The notes: generated from the sequence alone by a model not told the origin. A stretch of DNA of 37,654 nucleotides from Lentzea aerocolonigenes (GCF_000955955.1 NZ_JYJG01000256.1:1-37654), one strand, 5' to 3'; shown: positions 22,405 to 31,209, counted from the first letter of the stretch. Made by a program: numbers and translations.

Positions 22405-24437
22405 CGCACGCGCGCCGTCCGCGCGGCGAGCTGGGTTCGCGAGCTGAGGCCGAGCCTGGTCAGCATCTGCGTCACGTGCGAGCGCACGGTGCCGGTCGAG
22501 ATGCCCAGCCTCGCCGCGATCTCCTGGTTCGTCAGCCCCTCAGCCACGAGGTCGGCGATCTGCTGCTGCCGCATGGTCAACGGTTCGTCGCGCTCGACCT
22601 CGCTCACGTACTCCAGCAGCCCGGCGTGGTCGAGCCGTTCGCCCAGCCGCCGAGCGCGAGACGCCCGCCGCTCCCCCGCCTCAGCCACGGCGAAGTCGCG
22701 CGCGTCCGCCACCATCCGATTCCACGGCACTTCCTGACGCGCACCTCGTGTGCTGCGTGTCGCGGCCGCAGCAGCCATGAGCACCACGGTCCGTTCGACC
22801 TCGTGGCGTCGTGCGGCGACTACGCCAAGACCTTCCAGCACACCCGCCAGCGCGACCGACGACGGCGCACCCTCCCGCAGCGCGAACACGAAATGCTGCT
22901 CGGCCAGGTCCACGTCATCGCGTTCCAAGGCGATCACCCCAGCGGTGTGCCGGGTGGCCATCAACACGTAGCCGTCCGGCACGTCGAACGCCAGCGACTC
23001 CGCCACCGCCGCCGACGCCCCGTCCAGATCGTCGAGGCGCATCAGCAACCACGCGTGGTTGTTGAGGAACGTCATGAGCAACGACGCGTTGCCCAACGCA
23101 CGCGCGCACGAGATCGAACGCTCGTTGGCGACGCGGGCGCCGGAAAGATCGTCGGTCACCGTGCGCGCGTAGCCGAGCGTGTTCCAGGCGCGTGCTTCCC
23201 AGTTCGGTCGGCTCGTCGCCGGGTGCTCGACGAGTGCCTCGGCCAACCTCAGCGACTCCTTCCCGTCGCCCAGAAAACCGGCCAGCCAGGCGGCGCGGAA
23301 CAGCAGCATCTCCGAGTGATCCGGGAGCTGTCCGCACGACAGGGTCTCCGCAGCCAGCCGCATCGCCTCGCCGTACGCGCCGCGCAGGTACCAGACGTGG
23401 ACGACGGCCGCGACGAGCCAGGTGTGCCGCGGGTCGGTGCGAGGCACACGGGCCACGGCGTGCAGCAGCTGGTGTTCCTGGCCGTCGAGCCACTCGTCGG
23501 TCTCGGCGGTGATCGACGGAGCACACGCCACCATGCGGATCATGCGCGTCAGCACGGTGATCAGCCGGTCGAACGTCGCGTCGGCCTCGCCGTGTTCCTC
23601 CAGGCGCGCCAAGCCGAACAAGCGGATCGACTCGAGCACGCGAAACCGCGCGCTGGACGACGACGGCTGCGACCGGACCACCAACGACTTGGCGCGCAAC
23701 GAAGTCATCAGTTGCACCATGTCGTCGGAACAGGCGCACACCGCCGACGCCAGGTCGAGGTCGAAGTCGCCGATCAGCACGGAAAGCCGGCGCAGCGCGG
23801 ACTGCTCGGCCGGGCGCAACAGGTCGTAGCTCCACCTGATCACCGCGTCCAACGAGCGGTGCCGCGCGGGCACGTCCGTCCTTGCCGCGGCGAGCTCGAT
23901 CGCCAGCGGCAGGCAGTCCGGCAACGGATCGGCCAGCTCCGCGGCACCACCACAGGCCACGAACAACGTGCGCGCGTCGGCGGCGGAGAGCGGACCGACC
24001 TCGACGCACATCTCGCCGGCCAGATCGAGAGGTTCACGAGAAGTGACGAGCACGCGCAGCCGCGGGCACCGCGCGAGCAGTTCCGCGACCACCTCGGCGG
24101 CCTCGCGGATGAGGTGCTCGCAGTTGTCCAGCACCAGGAAGCGGTGCTCGGACAGCGCGTGCGCGACCGTCTCCGGCAACGACGAGCCCGGCTCCTCCCA
24201 CACGTTCAGTGAGAACGCGACCACGTGCCACAGCAGGTCCGGCCGATGCACGGACTCCAGCTCCACGACGGCGGTGCCGGGTTCGCCAGGACACAGCTCG
24301 GCCGCCAGCCTGGACTTTCCCGCGCCGCCGGAACCGACGAGCGTCACCAGCCGGTGTCTGCGCAGTAGGCGTCGCACGGCGGACAGCTCGCGTTCCCGTC
24401 CCACCAGACGGGTGCGCGCGTTCACCGACGACCACAT
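22401..24437 (-). CDS. Large NB-ATPase LuxR-family regulator
   Basis: This is a 678-aa regulator. The N-terminal NB-ATPase has Walker A GSGGAGKS (35-42), Walker B FLVLDNCEHLI and VTSREPLDL. A helical, TPR-like middle (about 300-600) is followed by a LuxR helix-turn-helix (LTMRQQQIADLVAEGLTNQEIAARLGISTGTVRSH). The layout is that of LAL/MalT-like signal-integrating regulators. I place the start at ATG 24437: the -10-like TAGAAT (24445-24450) lies 7 bases upstream and there is no Shine-Dalgarno. A longer in-frame start at 24515 would include the promoter. It is the first gene of a two-gene regulator operon. Confidence 0.86.
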   Translation of the reverse strand: MWSSVNARTRLVGRERELSAVRRLLRRHRLVTLVGSGGAGKSRLAAELCPGEPGTAVVELESVHRPDLLWHVVAFSLNVWEEPGSSLPETVAHALSEHRFLVLDNCEHLIREAAEVVAELLARCPRLRVLVTSREPLDLAGEMCVEVGPLSAADARTLFVACGGAAELADPLPDCLPLAIELAAARTDVPARHRSLDAVIRWSYDLLRPAEQSALRRLSVLIGDFDLDLASAVCACSDDMVQLMTSLRAKSLVVRSQPSSSSARFRVLESIRLFGLARLEEHGEADATFDRLITVLTRMIRMVACAPSITAETDEWLDGQEHQLLHAVARVPRTDPRHTWLVAAVVHVWYLRGAYGEAMRLAAETLSCGQLPDHSEMLLFRAAWLAGFLGDGKESLRLAEALVEHPATSRPNWEARAWNTLGYARTVTDDLSGARVANERSISCARALGNASLLMTFLNNHAWLLMRLDDLDGASAAVAESLAFDVPDGYVLMATRHTAGVIALERDDVDLAEQHFVFALREGAPSSVALAGVLEGLGVVAARRHEVERTVVLMAAAAATRSTRGARQEVPWNRMVADARDFAVAEAGERRASRARRLGERLDHAGLLEYVSEVERDEPLTMRQQQIADLVAEGLTNQEIAARLGISTGTVRSHVTQMLTRLGLSSRTQLAARTARVR

Positions 24438-24444
24438 GCGCGGG

Positions 24445-24492
24445 ATTCTAGGAGCGAATGCAGCGCGAAGAAATGTCGTCCAATCGCGATTG
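24445..24492 (-). promoter_or_regulatory. Leaderless promoter with upstream 12-bp palindrome for the LuxR pair
   Basis: On the minus strand TAGAAT (24445-24450) lies 7 bases before the ATG at 24437. The perfect palindrome CAATCGCGATTG (24481-24492) is centred about 50 bases upstream of the predicted start, where an activator dimer would bind. No good -35 is seen, which fits an activator-dependent promoter. Confidence 0.5.
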
Positions 24493-24601
24493 ACAGGATC
24501 CCGCCACAACTGCACTACTACTCACAAAACCGGTTTGAACAGCCCGAATGCAGACTGCACAACGCCCAAACGGCCTGATACGACCCGCGAATTGAGACGA
24601 A

Positions 24602-27600
24602 TCAACCCCCACTTGGAATTCCCCGCACGGCTTCGGCGCCGGTCAGCGGCCGCAGAATCAGCGAACTCGTGTGCGTCTGGTCCGGCCGCACCTGGAACCT
24701 CGGCCGCACCGGGTTCGGGGTGTCGCCGACGCCGGTCACCGCCGCCGAGGCGTGCAACGTCGTCCACCCGGCGTTGCGCTGCCGCTGGAACCCGTACTCG
24801 GCGCGGTCGAGCTCGTCGTACCGGCTCACCGACACGTCCGGCGCGCCCGACACCATCAGCCCGCTCATTCCGTCGCTCAGCAATGCCCAGCGCGTGTCGG
24901 TGTGGTTGCCATTGCCCTGCGGCCGGTCATAAGGCACATATTCCTTCTCGACCGTCGACCGCCACACACCCATCGGTGTGCCGTCCTTGCGGTCGTTGTA
25001 GCTCTCGCCCGGTCCACGCCCGTACCAGGAGAAGTTCCCGAACCGCTCCGGTACCGCGAGCGCGATTCCCATCCGCGGCAGATAAGGCAACGACCGCATC
25101 CGCCCGGTCGGCACCACTTCCTGCTCCACGCGAATTGTTCCCGCCGCATCCACGTCGTAGGTCAGCGTCTGCTCGAACGCCGCATCGCTCACGTCCTGCG
25201 CAGCGGCCACCGACTTCACCGTGATCTTCGACCCGCTGACCGCGATCGAGGAAGCTTTGGTGCGCAGCCGGTCCAGGCCCACCGCGCGCCACTGCAACGA
25301 CTCATCGGTGCCCCAGGACGCGGTCTCGTTGCTCAACGGCGCCCGCCACACGTCAAGCTTCGTGCCCTGCAAGAGTTCTGCACCGCCCACGCGCATCGAG
25401 GTCAGCGCACCGGACGCCTTCTGCACGACGTACCGGAAGCCCTGCCCGCTGATGATCACCTCGTCCGCGGTCTCCGAAACCGCGGCCGAGCCGCCCGTCT
25501 CGACAACAGGAGCCTTGCCGCCCAACGAGAACTGGTCGTGCGCGTACGCCTTGCCGTCCACGATCAGCTCGGCGTTGAGCCACCGTTCCGCGGCAGCACT
25601 CGAAGGCGGCACAGCAACCCGCACCGAACCACCGGGCTCCACCGACACCGGAGAAGTGCCGGCGAGCACGGTCCGCGAGCCTTCGATCACCTGCCACCGC
25701 AGCTCACCCGCGATCGGCGCGAAGACCCGTTCACTCGCCGCCGTCAGCACACCATCGGCGAACGAGAACCTGATCGGCTGATGCACCCACGCCAGCTGCG
25801 CGGTCTCCGGCTGCAGGTTCCGATCCGCGTCCACCACCCCGTCGACGCCCGCGACGCTCTGCCCGTGCGAGAGGTAAGTGCCGCGCCGCTGCTCACGGTC
25901 GAAGTCCAGCGCCAGCACCACCCTGGACGCGTCCGAGATCCGCACCTCGTCGATGATCCCGTGCGCCATCCGGCCTTCGTACTTCTCGCGCATGGTCTCG
26001 GCGTTGCGCCCGATGTTCACCGGATGCGCCGACCGCGGCACCGGCCCGGCCTGCGCGACGGACGCAACCTCGACGCCGTCGATCAGCAACGCCAGCCGCC
26101 CGCCCGCGTACTTCCCGGTGACCCGGTGGAGCCCGTGGTAGAAGTCGGTGGGCACCGGCGCCCGCACCTTGCCGCCCGCGTAGAACTCCAGCGTCTGAGC
26201 ATCAGCCATCCGCAACCCGTACTGGTTGCCCTTGGCGACGATCGTGAAGTCCGTGAACGGCAGAGCAGGCTTCACCCACGCGTCCAACGTCAACGGTCCC
26301 AGCAGATCCAGGCGAGAATCCCGGTACACCTCGACGAAGTCGTCCAGCCCGGAGAAGTCCAGAGCCCTGCCCCGATGGCCGTCCACAGTGGACGGCGACC
26401 CGGTGATGTGCGCGAGGATCCCGTTCCCGGACGAGTCGGGCGAGATCCGCAACGGCTGCCGGATGTTCTGCTCGGCCCAGTCCCAGACGAACCCGCCCTG
26501 CGCCTGCGGGTTGGCCCGGATGACGTCCCAGAACTCGCGGAAGTTGCCGAGGCTGTTGCCCATCGCGTGCGCGTACTCGCCCATGATCAGCGGCTTGGTG
26601 GTCTGCGCGACCTGCGTGGCGAACTTCTCCGGCGACGGGTAGCGCGGCCCCCAGACGTGCGCGAACGGCGCGTCTCCCGAAGGCTTGTTCGGCTGGTGGT
26701 AGAGCGGCCGTGACGGGTCGTGCGCGCGAGCCCACTCCGCCATCCGGTAGTGCGCCGCCCCGAGCCCCGCCTCGTTCCCGGTGTCCCACATGAAGACGCT
26801 CGGGTGGTTCTTGTCCCGCTCGACCATCGCGACGAACCGGTCGAGGAACGCGTCACCCCACTCAGGACGGTCGGCCAGGCAGTCCTCTGGACAGTTCTCG
26901 TGCGCGTGCGTCTCGGCGTCCATCTCGTCCGCGATCCACATCCCGCGCGAGTCCGCGAGGTCGTAGAAGTGAGGATCGCTCGGGTAGTGCGACGTCCGGA
27001 CCGCGTTGATGTGCAGGCTCTTCATCAACTCGACGTCGCGGCGCTGGTTCGCCCGCGGCACGTGCCGCCCGTGGTCCGGATCGGTCTCGGACCTGTTCAC
27101 GCCCTTGAACAGCACGCGTCTGCCGTCGACCTCGAGCTGCCGGTCCGCGATGGTGATGTCCCGGAACCCGGTCGTCTCGCGCGTCACGAACCCGTTGTCG
27201 AGCTTCAGCACGAGCGTGTAGAGGTTCGGCGTCTCGTCGTTCCACCGCAGCGGATCCCGCACCGGCAGCACGAGCCGGCCAGAACCCGTCGTGCCCGAAG
27301 CGACGAGCCGGCGATCCTCGTCGTACAGCCCGCCCCAGACCGTGCCACCCGCGGTCAGGTCCAGATCAGCGGACAGCACCGAGCCCTGCGTGATGATCGA
27401 GACGTCCCGGATCCGCCTGTCCGGCGCGGAGTACATCCAGACCGAGCGGAAGATGCCGCTGTAGCGCCACTGGTCGTAGTCCTCCAGGTACGACCCGGCA
27501 CCCCACCTGTGCACCTGCACCGCGAGCCGGTTCCGCCCGGCCACCAGCAGATCGCTGACGTCGAACTCGGCCGGCGTGTACCCGCCCTGGTCGAAGCCCG

Positions 27601-28120
27601 CGTACCTCCCGTTGACCCACACGAAGTAACCCGCGGTCACGCCCTCGAACCTGAGGAACGTTCGCTGCTCACGCCATTTCTCCGGCACGTAGAACGACTT
27701 CACGTAAGCAGCCGTCGGATTCACGTCGCGCGGAACGTGCGGCGGATCGTCCGGCCACATCTCCTCGACCGTGTTGCGGTACATCGGGTGGTCGAGCCCG
27801 TCGGTCTGCCAGGTGTGCGGCACCGTCACGGTCCGCCACCTCGACACGTCGTAGCCAGGTTCGGCGAATCCGCGCGGCACGTCGGTCGGCAGGTCGAACA
27901 TCTTGATCTGCCACGAGCCGTCGAGCGTTCGGGTGTACGGCGTGCTCTCTTTGCCGCGCAACGCTTCTTCCACACTCGAGTACGGCCGGAGCTCCGCGTG
28001 ATGCGGTTGCTGGCCCTCTCCGGTCATGCGCGGATCCTCGAGAAACCGGTACACATCCCGGTTTTCCACTGGAGGGGCGACTACGACAGAAGCCAGCAAC
28101 AACGCCACGATCGAACGCAC
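24602..28120 (-). CDS. Secreted beta-galactosidase (GH2, LacZ-type) with inserted LamG-like domain
   Basis: This is a 1172-aa glycoside hydrolase that should remove beta-galactosyl residues. I chose GTG 28120 because it gives a short signal peptide (SIVALLLASVVVAPP); the longer frame begins with TTG and lacks one. Domain order: GH2 sugar-binding jelly roll, immunoglobulin-like domain, then a TIM barrel with acid/base Glu450 in WDTGNEAG and nucleophile Glu515 in MGEYAHAMGN. After GGFVWDWAEQ comes a LamG/concanavalin-like domain (about 590-750), and then the C-terminal bgal small-chain domain with RFGNFSWYGRGPGESY. The gene is divergent from the LPMO gene. Being secreted, it probably trims plant or microbial galactans. 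The preferred substrate is unknown. Confidence 0.88.
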   Translation of the reverse strand: MRSIVALLLASVVVAPPVENRDVYRFLEDPRMTGEGQQPHHAELRPYSSVEEALRGKESTPYTRTLDGSWQIKMFDLPTDVPRGFAEPGYDVSRWRTVTVPHTWQTDGLDHPMYRNTVEEMWPDDPPHVPRDVNPTAAYVKSFYVPEKWREQRTFLRFEGVTAGYFVWVNGRYAGFDQGGYTPAEFDVSDLLVAGRNRLAVQVHRWGAGSYLEDYDQWRYSGIFRSVWMYSAPDRRIRDVSIITQGSVLSADLDLTAGGTVWGGLYDEDRRLVASGTTGSGRLVLPVRDPLRWNDETPNLYTLVLKLDNGFVTRETTGFRDITIADRQLEVDGRRVLFKGVNRSETDPDHGRHVPRANQRRDVELMKSLHINAVRTSHYPSDPHFYDLADSRGMWIADEMDAETHAHENCPEDCLADRPEWGDAFLDRFVAMVERDKNHPSVFMWDTGNEAGLGAAHYRMAEWARAHDPSRPLYHQPNKPSGDAPFAHVWGPRYPSPEKFATQVAQTTKPLIMGEYAHAMGNSLGNFREFWDVIRANPQAQGGFVWDWAEQNIRQPLRISPDSSGNGILAHITGSPSTVDGHRGRALDFSGLDDFVEVYRDSRLDLLGPLTLDAWVKPALPFTDFTIVAKGNQYGLRMADAQTLEFYAGGKVRAPVPTDFYHGLHRVTGKYAGGRLALLIDGVEVASVAQAGPVPRSAHPVNIGRNAETMREKYEGRMAHGIIDEVRISDASRVVLALDFDREQRRGTYLSHGQSVAGVDGVVDADRNLQPETAQLAWVHQPIRFSFADGVLTAASERVFAPIAGELRWQVIEGSRTVLAGTSPVSVEPGGSVRVAVPPSSAAAERWLNAELIVDGKAYAHDQFSLGGKAPVVETGGSAAVSETADEVIISGQGFRYVVQKASGALTSMRVGGAELLQGTKLDVWRAPLSNETASWGTDESLQWRAVGLDRLRTKASSIAVSGSKITVKSVAAAQDVSDAAFEQTLTYDVDAAGTIRVEQEVVPTGRMRSLPYLPRMGIALAVPERFGNFSWYGRGPGESYNDRKDGTPMGVWRSTVEKEYVPYDRPQGNGNHTDTRWALLSDGMSGLMVSGAPDVSVSRYDELDRAEYGFQRQRNAGWTTLHASAAVTGVGDTPNPVRPRFQVRPDQTHTSSLILRPLTGAEAVRGIPSGG

Positions 28121-28187
28121 CGCGCACCCCAAGACACCTCGAAGTTGCGCAGAACATCCCAGAATCAAACGGCTTCGCTCAACCCTG

Positions 28188-28201
28188 ACCGAAATTTCGG
28201 T
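28188..28201 (-). promoter_or_regulatory. 14-bp palindrome upstream of beta-galactosidase
   Basis: ACCGAAATTTCGGT is a perfect 14-bp palindrome, 68 bases upstream of the GTG at 28120. On the minus strand it lies between TTGTAC (28205-28210) and CAGGGT (28182-28187), which are spaced 17 bases apart and could be -35 and -10 boxes. This is a typical repressor-operator geometry. Confidence 0.5.
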
Positions 28202-28277
28202 GTTGTACAAAGCTGAGCGGTAATCGCTTATCTGACTGATCTATCGACACATCTTGTGGCCTCCTGATTACGCGCGG

Positions 28278-28293
28278 TATGGTCTAGACCTTC
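28278..28293 (+). promoter_or_regulatory. DasR-responsive-element-like site upstream of LPMO
   Basis: The site contains TGGTCTAGACC, including the perfect 10-bp palindrome GGTCTAGACC at 28281-28290, the core of the DasR-responsive element. The outer bases match the consensus poorly. It lies 55 bases upstream of the LPMO ATG and overlaps TATGGT (28278-28283), which has TTGTGG 18 bases upstream as a possible -35. DasR-type control would link the gene to amino-sugar availability. Confidence 0.65.
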
Positions 28294-28347
28294 AACCGCC
28301 GCCGCGATGTAGAAGCACGCAAGCAACATCAAGGCAAAGGAAGTCAC

Positions 28348-28866
28348 ATGAAGAATCGACCCAGGCTTGCTGCCGCGCTGGCAGGTGTTCTGGCTGCTCC
28401 GTTGGTCCTCGTGGCTCTCCCCACCGGCACGGCCTTCGCGCACGGCTACGTGTCGTCGCCTGCCAGCCGTCAGGCGCAGTGCGCCAACGGCACCTTCAAG
28501 GACTGTGGCGCCATCCAGTGGGAGCCGCAGTCGGTCGAGGGTCCGAAGGGCCTGAAGAGCTGCAACGCCAACCTGTCGCAGTTCGCGATTCTCAACAACG
28601 ACAACAAGGGCTGGAAGGTCGCTCAGACCGGCCGTTCGGTGACGTTCAACTGGACGTTCACCGCCAGGCACCGCACGCGCGACTACGACTACTTCGTCGA
28701 CGGCCGCAAGGTCGCGAACTTCAGCGGCAACAACCAGCAGCCGCCGGCCACCGTGTCCCACACGGTCAACGTGGGTTCCGCGGGCAGGCACAAGGTTCTC
28801 GCCGTCTGGAACATCGGCGACACCGCCAACGCGTTCTACTCCTGCATCGACATCAACTCGAAGTAG
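28348..28866 (+). CDS. Lytic polysaccharide monooxygenase (AA10), chitin-active type
   Basis: This 172-aa secreted copper enzyme oxidatively cleaves crystalline polysaccharide, most likely chitin. The signal peptide ends FA-HGYV, leaving His32 as the mature N-terminus and first ligand of the copper histidine brace. The second His is His108 in NWTFTARHRTRDYDYF, and NAFYSCID near the end supplies the axial Phe. Cys51-53 region (KDCGAIQW), SCNAN and YSCID provide cysteines for disulfides. It has a single catalytic domain without a binding module. The ATG at 28348 follows AAGGAA 6 nt upstream. The upstream DasR-like site fits regulation by chitin-derived N-acetylglucosamine. It ends 3 bases from the convergent DUF1992 stop. 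Confidence 0.93.
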   Translation: MKNRPRLAAALAGVLAAPLVLVALPTGTAFAHGYVSSPASRQAQCANGTFKDCGAIQWEPQSVEGPKGLKSCNANLSQFAILNNDNKGWKVAQTGRSVTFNWTFTARHRTRDYDYFVDGRKVANFSGNNQQPPATVSHTVNVGSAGRHKVLAVWNIGDTANAFYSCIDINSK

Positions 28867-28869
28867 CGG

Positions 28870-29277
28870 CTACTCGGCGCGTGAGGACCCCTTCCTCTCA
28901 CGCACCACCTGCTCGACGTCGAACGGCATGATGTTCAAAGGCGGACCGGACAACGGTTTGCGCAACGCGTCGAGGATCTCCGCGTTCACCTTCTCGATGA
29001 TCGCGCGCGCCTCGTCGTCGGTCTCGGCCGCCAGGGCACGGGTCCTGGCGGTCTCGGCCTGCTTGCGCAACACCAGGGAAGGGGGCAACCCTGCCGTGCC
29101 CTCTTCCTCCCGGACCTTCTTCTTGAGCCACCAGTCTTCCTCGAGCGGTTCACCCGCGCCGGACAACGGTTTTCCAGCGCTCGGCAGGTCGTCGAACTCG
29201 CCGCGTTCCTGGGCTTCGCGGATCTGCCTGTCGATCCACGTCTCGAAGTCCATGCCCTGCGGTTTGCGTTGCGTCAC
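28870..29277 (-). CDS. DUF1992 (DnaJ-homologue subfamily C28-like) protein
   Basis: This 135-aa protein contains the DUF1992 domain: WIDRQIREAQERGEFDDLPSAGKPL, EDWWLKKKVREE, PPSLVLRKQAE and the terminal NIMPFDVEQVV. The same domain occurs in eukaryotic DNAJC28, but its role in bacteria is unknown. The GTG at 29277 overlaps the proline iminopeptidase stop in GTGA, so the two genes form a coupled operon. No J-domain is present. Confidence 0.87.
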   Translation of the reverse strand: MTQRKPQGMDFETWIDRQIREAQERGEFDDLPSAGKPLSGAGEPLEEDWWLKKKVREEEGTAGLPPSLVLRKQAETARTRALAAETDDEARAIIEKVNAEILDALRKPLSGPPLNIMPFDVEQVVRERKGSSRAE

Positions 29278-30191
29278 GGGGAGAACCTCCTGATCGCGGC
29301 CTGAATCGCCTCGTTGAACGCGGGGCTGCCCTTGTGGCCACTGTCGTCCACAAGGGTCAGTTCGGCGTCCGGCCACGCCTGCGCCAGCGCGTAGGCGGTG
29401 TCGGCAGGGCAGCTCATGTCGCGACGGCCGTGGATCAGCGCGGCCGGGATGCCCGCGAGCTTGCCGGCATCGCGCAGAAGCGAGCCGTCCTCCAGAAAAC
29501 CGAGGTTCGCGTAGTAGTGCGCGCAGATCCGCACGAACGCGATGAGGTCGTCGTCCGGCCGTTCGCTGAACATCGCCGGGCTGCCGAAGCTCTCCAGCGA
29601 CAGCACGGTGTCCTCCCACCTGCACCACTCGGCGGCGGCCTGGTCGCGCCGCGCGGGATCCTCCATCAGGTCGGCGTAGGCGCGCACCACGTCCGGCGCG
29701 TGACCGACGTGCGCGCTGTACCGTTCCCACGCTTCCGGGAAGAACCGGGAAACGCCCTTGTACAGCCAGTCCAGCTCGCGCTGGGACGCCGTGGTGACCG
29801 CGACCAGGATCATCTCGGTGACGCGCTCGGGATGCCGTTGCGCGTAGGCCAGCGCGAGCGTGGTGCCCCACGACCCGCCGTACACCAGCCACCTGTCGAT
29901 GCCGAGGTGCTCGCGCAGCTTCTCCATGTCCGCGATCAGGTGGTCGATGGTGTTCACGCTCATGTCCGCGGCCGGGTCGCTCGCGTGCGGTGTGCTCTTG
30001 CCGCAGCCGCGCTGGTGGAAGACGACCAACTTGAACTCGGCGTCGCCGAACGACTTGCCCGCGTACTTCGCCGGACCGCCGGGCCCGCCGTGCACGTGCA
30101 CGGCGGGCTTGCCGCCGGGATCGCCGACGACGTACCAGAAGATCTGGTTGCCGTCGCCGACGTCGAGCATTCCCTGGTCCAAAGGCTCCAT
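29274..30191 (-). CDS. pip: Proline iminopeptidase
   Basis: This 305-aa cytoplasmic serine peptidase of family S33 removes N-terminal proline from peptides. The oxyanion motif HGGPGG is at 34-39, the nucleophile is Ser107 in GGSWGTTLALAYAQRHPERV, and Asp258 (GRRDMSCP) and His286 (DSGHKG) complete the triad. The helical cap contains GFLEDGSLL. Length and motifs are typical of the family. Its stop overlaps the DUF1992 gene. No clear Shine-Dalgarno is seen; the minus-strand TAGATA lies about 10 bases upstream, so the transcript may have a very short leader. Confidence 0.92.
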   Translation of the reverse strand: MEPLDQGMLDVGDGNQIFWYVVGDPGGKPAVHVHGGPGGPAKYAGKSFGDAEFKLVVFHQRGCGKSTPHASDPAADMSVNTIDHLIADMEKLREHLGIDRWLVYGGSWGTTLALAYAQRHPERVTEMILVAVTTASQRELDWLYKGVSRFFPEAWERYSAHVGHAPDVVRAYADLMEDPARRDQAAAEWCRWEDTVLSLESFGSPAMFSERPDDDLIAFVRICAHYYANLGFLEDGSLLRDAGKLAGIPAALIHGRRDMSCPADTAYALAQAWPDAELTLVDDSGHKGSPAFNEAIQAAIRRFSP

Positions 30192-30204
30192 GAGCCCAGG
30201 GTAT

Positions 30205-31209
30205 CTAGATCTTGACGACCTTCCAGTTCAATCCGGCGTCATCGGTCCGATACACCTCGGCGAACTCCTGACCAGGCCCGCCGCGCACGAGCGTGGCGTG
30301 CTTCGCGTCCGAGAACGCCAGGTCCTCGAACGGCGGCCCGCCCAGCGTGAGCAGCGTGTCCCACTTCTCGCCGGGACCGCGGTGCACGAACGACCAGTCC
30401 CGCCCGGTCGCGGCCACGAGCGCCGCCTCCGGTGAGATCGCGAAGCCGGTCGTGATGCCCTCGCGCGGCGGCGTGCTGATCGTCTTGAACGGGCCGCCGT
30501 CGGACTTGCGGAGCTCCTTGGTCATGTTCCCGAAGCCGGGATCGAAGCTGCACAGGGCGTACCGGTCGGTGCCGACGTTGCCGAGCTGGGTCGCCGAGAA
30601 GATGTCGCACGGCGCGGCCTCTTCGAACCAGCCGGCCGGTGACCGGGTCCAGTACCGGTTCTCCACACCGAACGTGGACAGCGAGACCTGGCCCTGCGCG
30701 ATCTCGCCGAACGCCCGGCCCTTGACCTCGACGCCCGGCACCGGCTGCCACGAGCCGAACCACAGCTCGCGGTGGAACAACCGCGACGACGTGCCGTCGT
30801 AGATCACCGCGAGGAACCCGTTGTTGTCGAAGCCAAGGGCCCCAACGGTTCCCTTCATCCCCAGCGGCTCCCAGCGGGTGCCGCCGTTGCTGGTGACGAA
30901 CAGCTGCTCGCCGTCGGTCACCATGCCGGCGGCGTCGTTCGCGAAGACCACCCGCAGCCGGTCCGTCTCCGGGATCGACAACGCCGGGGTCTTCACCCTC
31001 GTCCACGTCGTGCCGCCGTCGAGCGTGCGGACGAGTTGCGTGCATTTCGCGGTGGGGCACAAGGTGTCCACCCCCAGCACCCAACCGCGGTCAGCGGACA
31101 CCCACGACGTCGACGCAGGCACGACCCCGGTGTCTGCCTGCGCAACGGACGCGGTCGTTCCGACCAGTAAAATCGACATGGCAAGGACAGCGATGCGCTT
31201 CCCCCACAT
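30205..31209 (-). CDS. Secreted beta-propeller (BNR/Asp-box repeat) protein
   Basis: This is a 334-aa secreted protein. The ATG at 31209 follows GGGGAGAAGG; residues 1-25 form a signal peptide ending QA. The body has Asp-box-like repeats (TLDGGTTW, TSNGGTRW, TDDAGLNW) typical of sialidase-like or Ycf48-like beta-propellers. I see no sialidase catalytic residues that I can trust, so the protein is probably a binding or scaffold protein. Its four Cys residues form two close pairs that may be disulfides. It starts 13 bases after the MFS gene ends and could be part of the iron-controlled transcript. Confidence 0.75.
   Translation of the reverse strand: MWGKRIAVLAMSILLVGTTASVAQADTGVVPASTSWVSADRGWVLGVDTLCPTAKCTQLVRTLDGGTTWTRVKTPALSIPETDRLRVVFANDAAGMVTDGEQLFVTSNGGTRWEPLGMKGTVGALGFDNNGFLAVIYDGTSSRLFHRELWFGSWQPVPGVEVKGRAFGEIAQGQVSLSTFGVENRYWTRSPAGWFEEAAPCDIFSATQLGNVGTDRYALCSFDPGFGNMTKELRKSDGGPFKTISTPPREGITTGFAISPEAALVAATGRDWSFVHRGPGEKWDTLLTLGGPPFEDLAFSDAKHATLVRGGPGQEFAEVYRTDDAGLNWKVVKI

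Noticed and set aside
24671..26713. Long plus-strand open frame opposite the beta-galactosidase
   Set aside because: His/Arg/Pro-rich antisense shadow; the opposite strand has clear GH2 motifs.
28862..28874. AGTAGC/GCTACT repeat at the convergent ends of the LPMO and DUF1992 genes
   Set aside because: Perfect 6-bp symmetry but only one base between the arms, so it cannot form a normal terminator hairpin; it also overlaps both stop codons.
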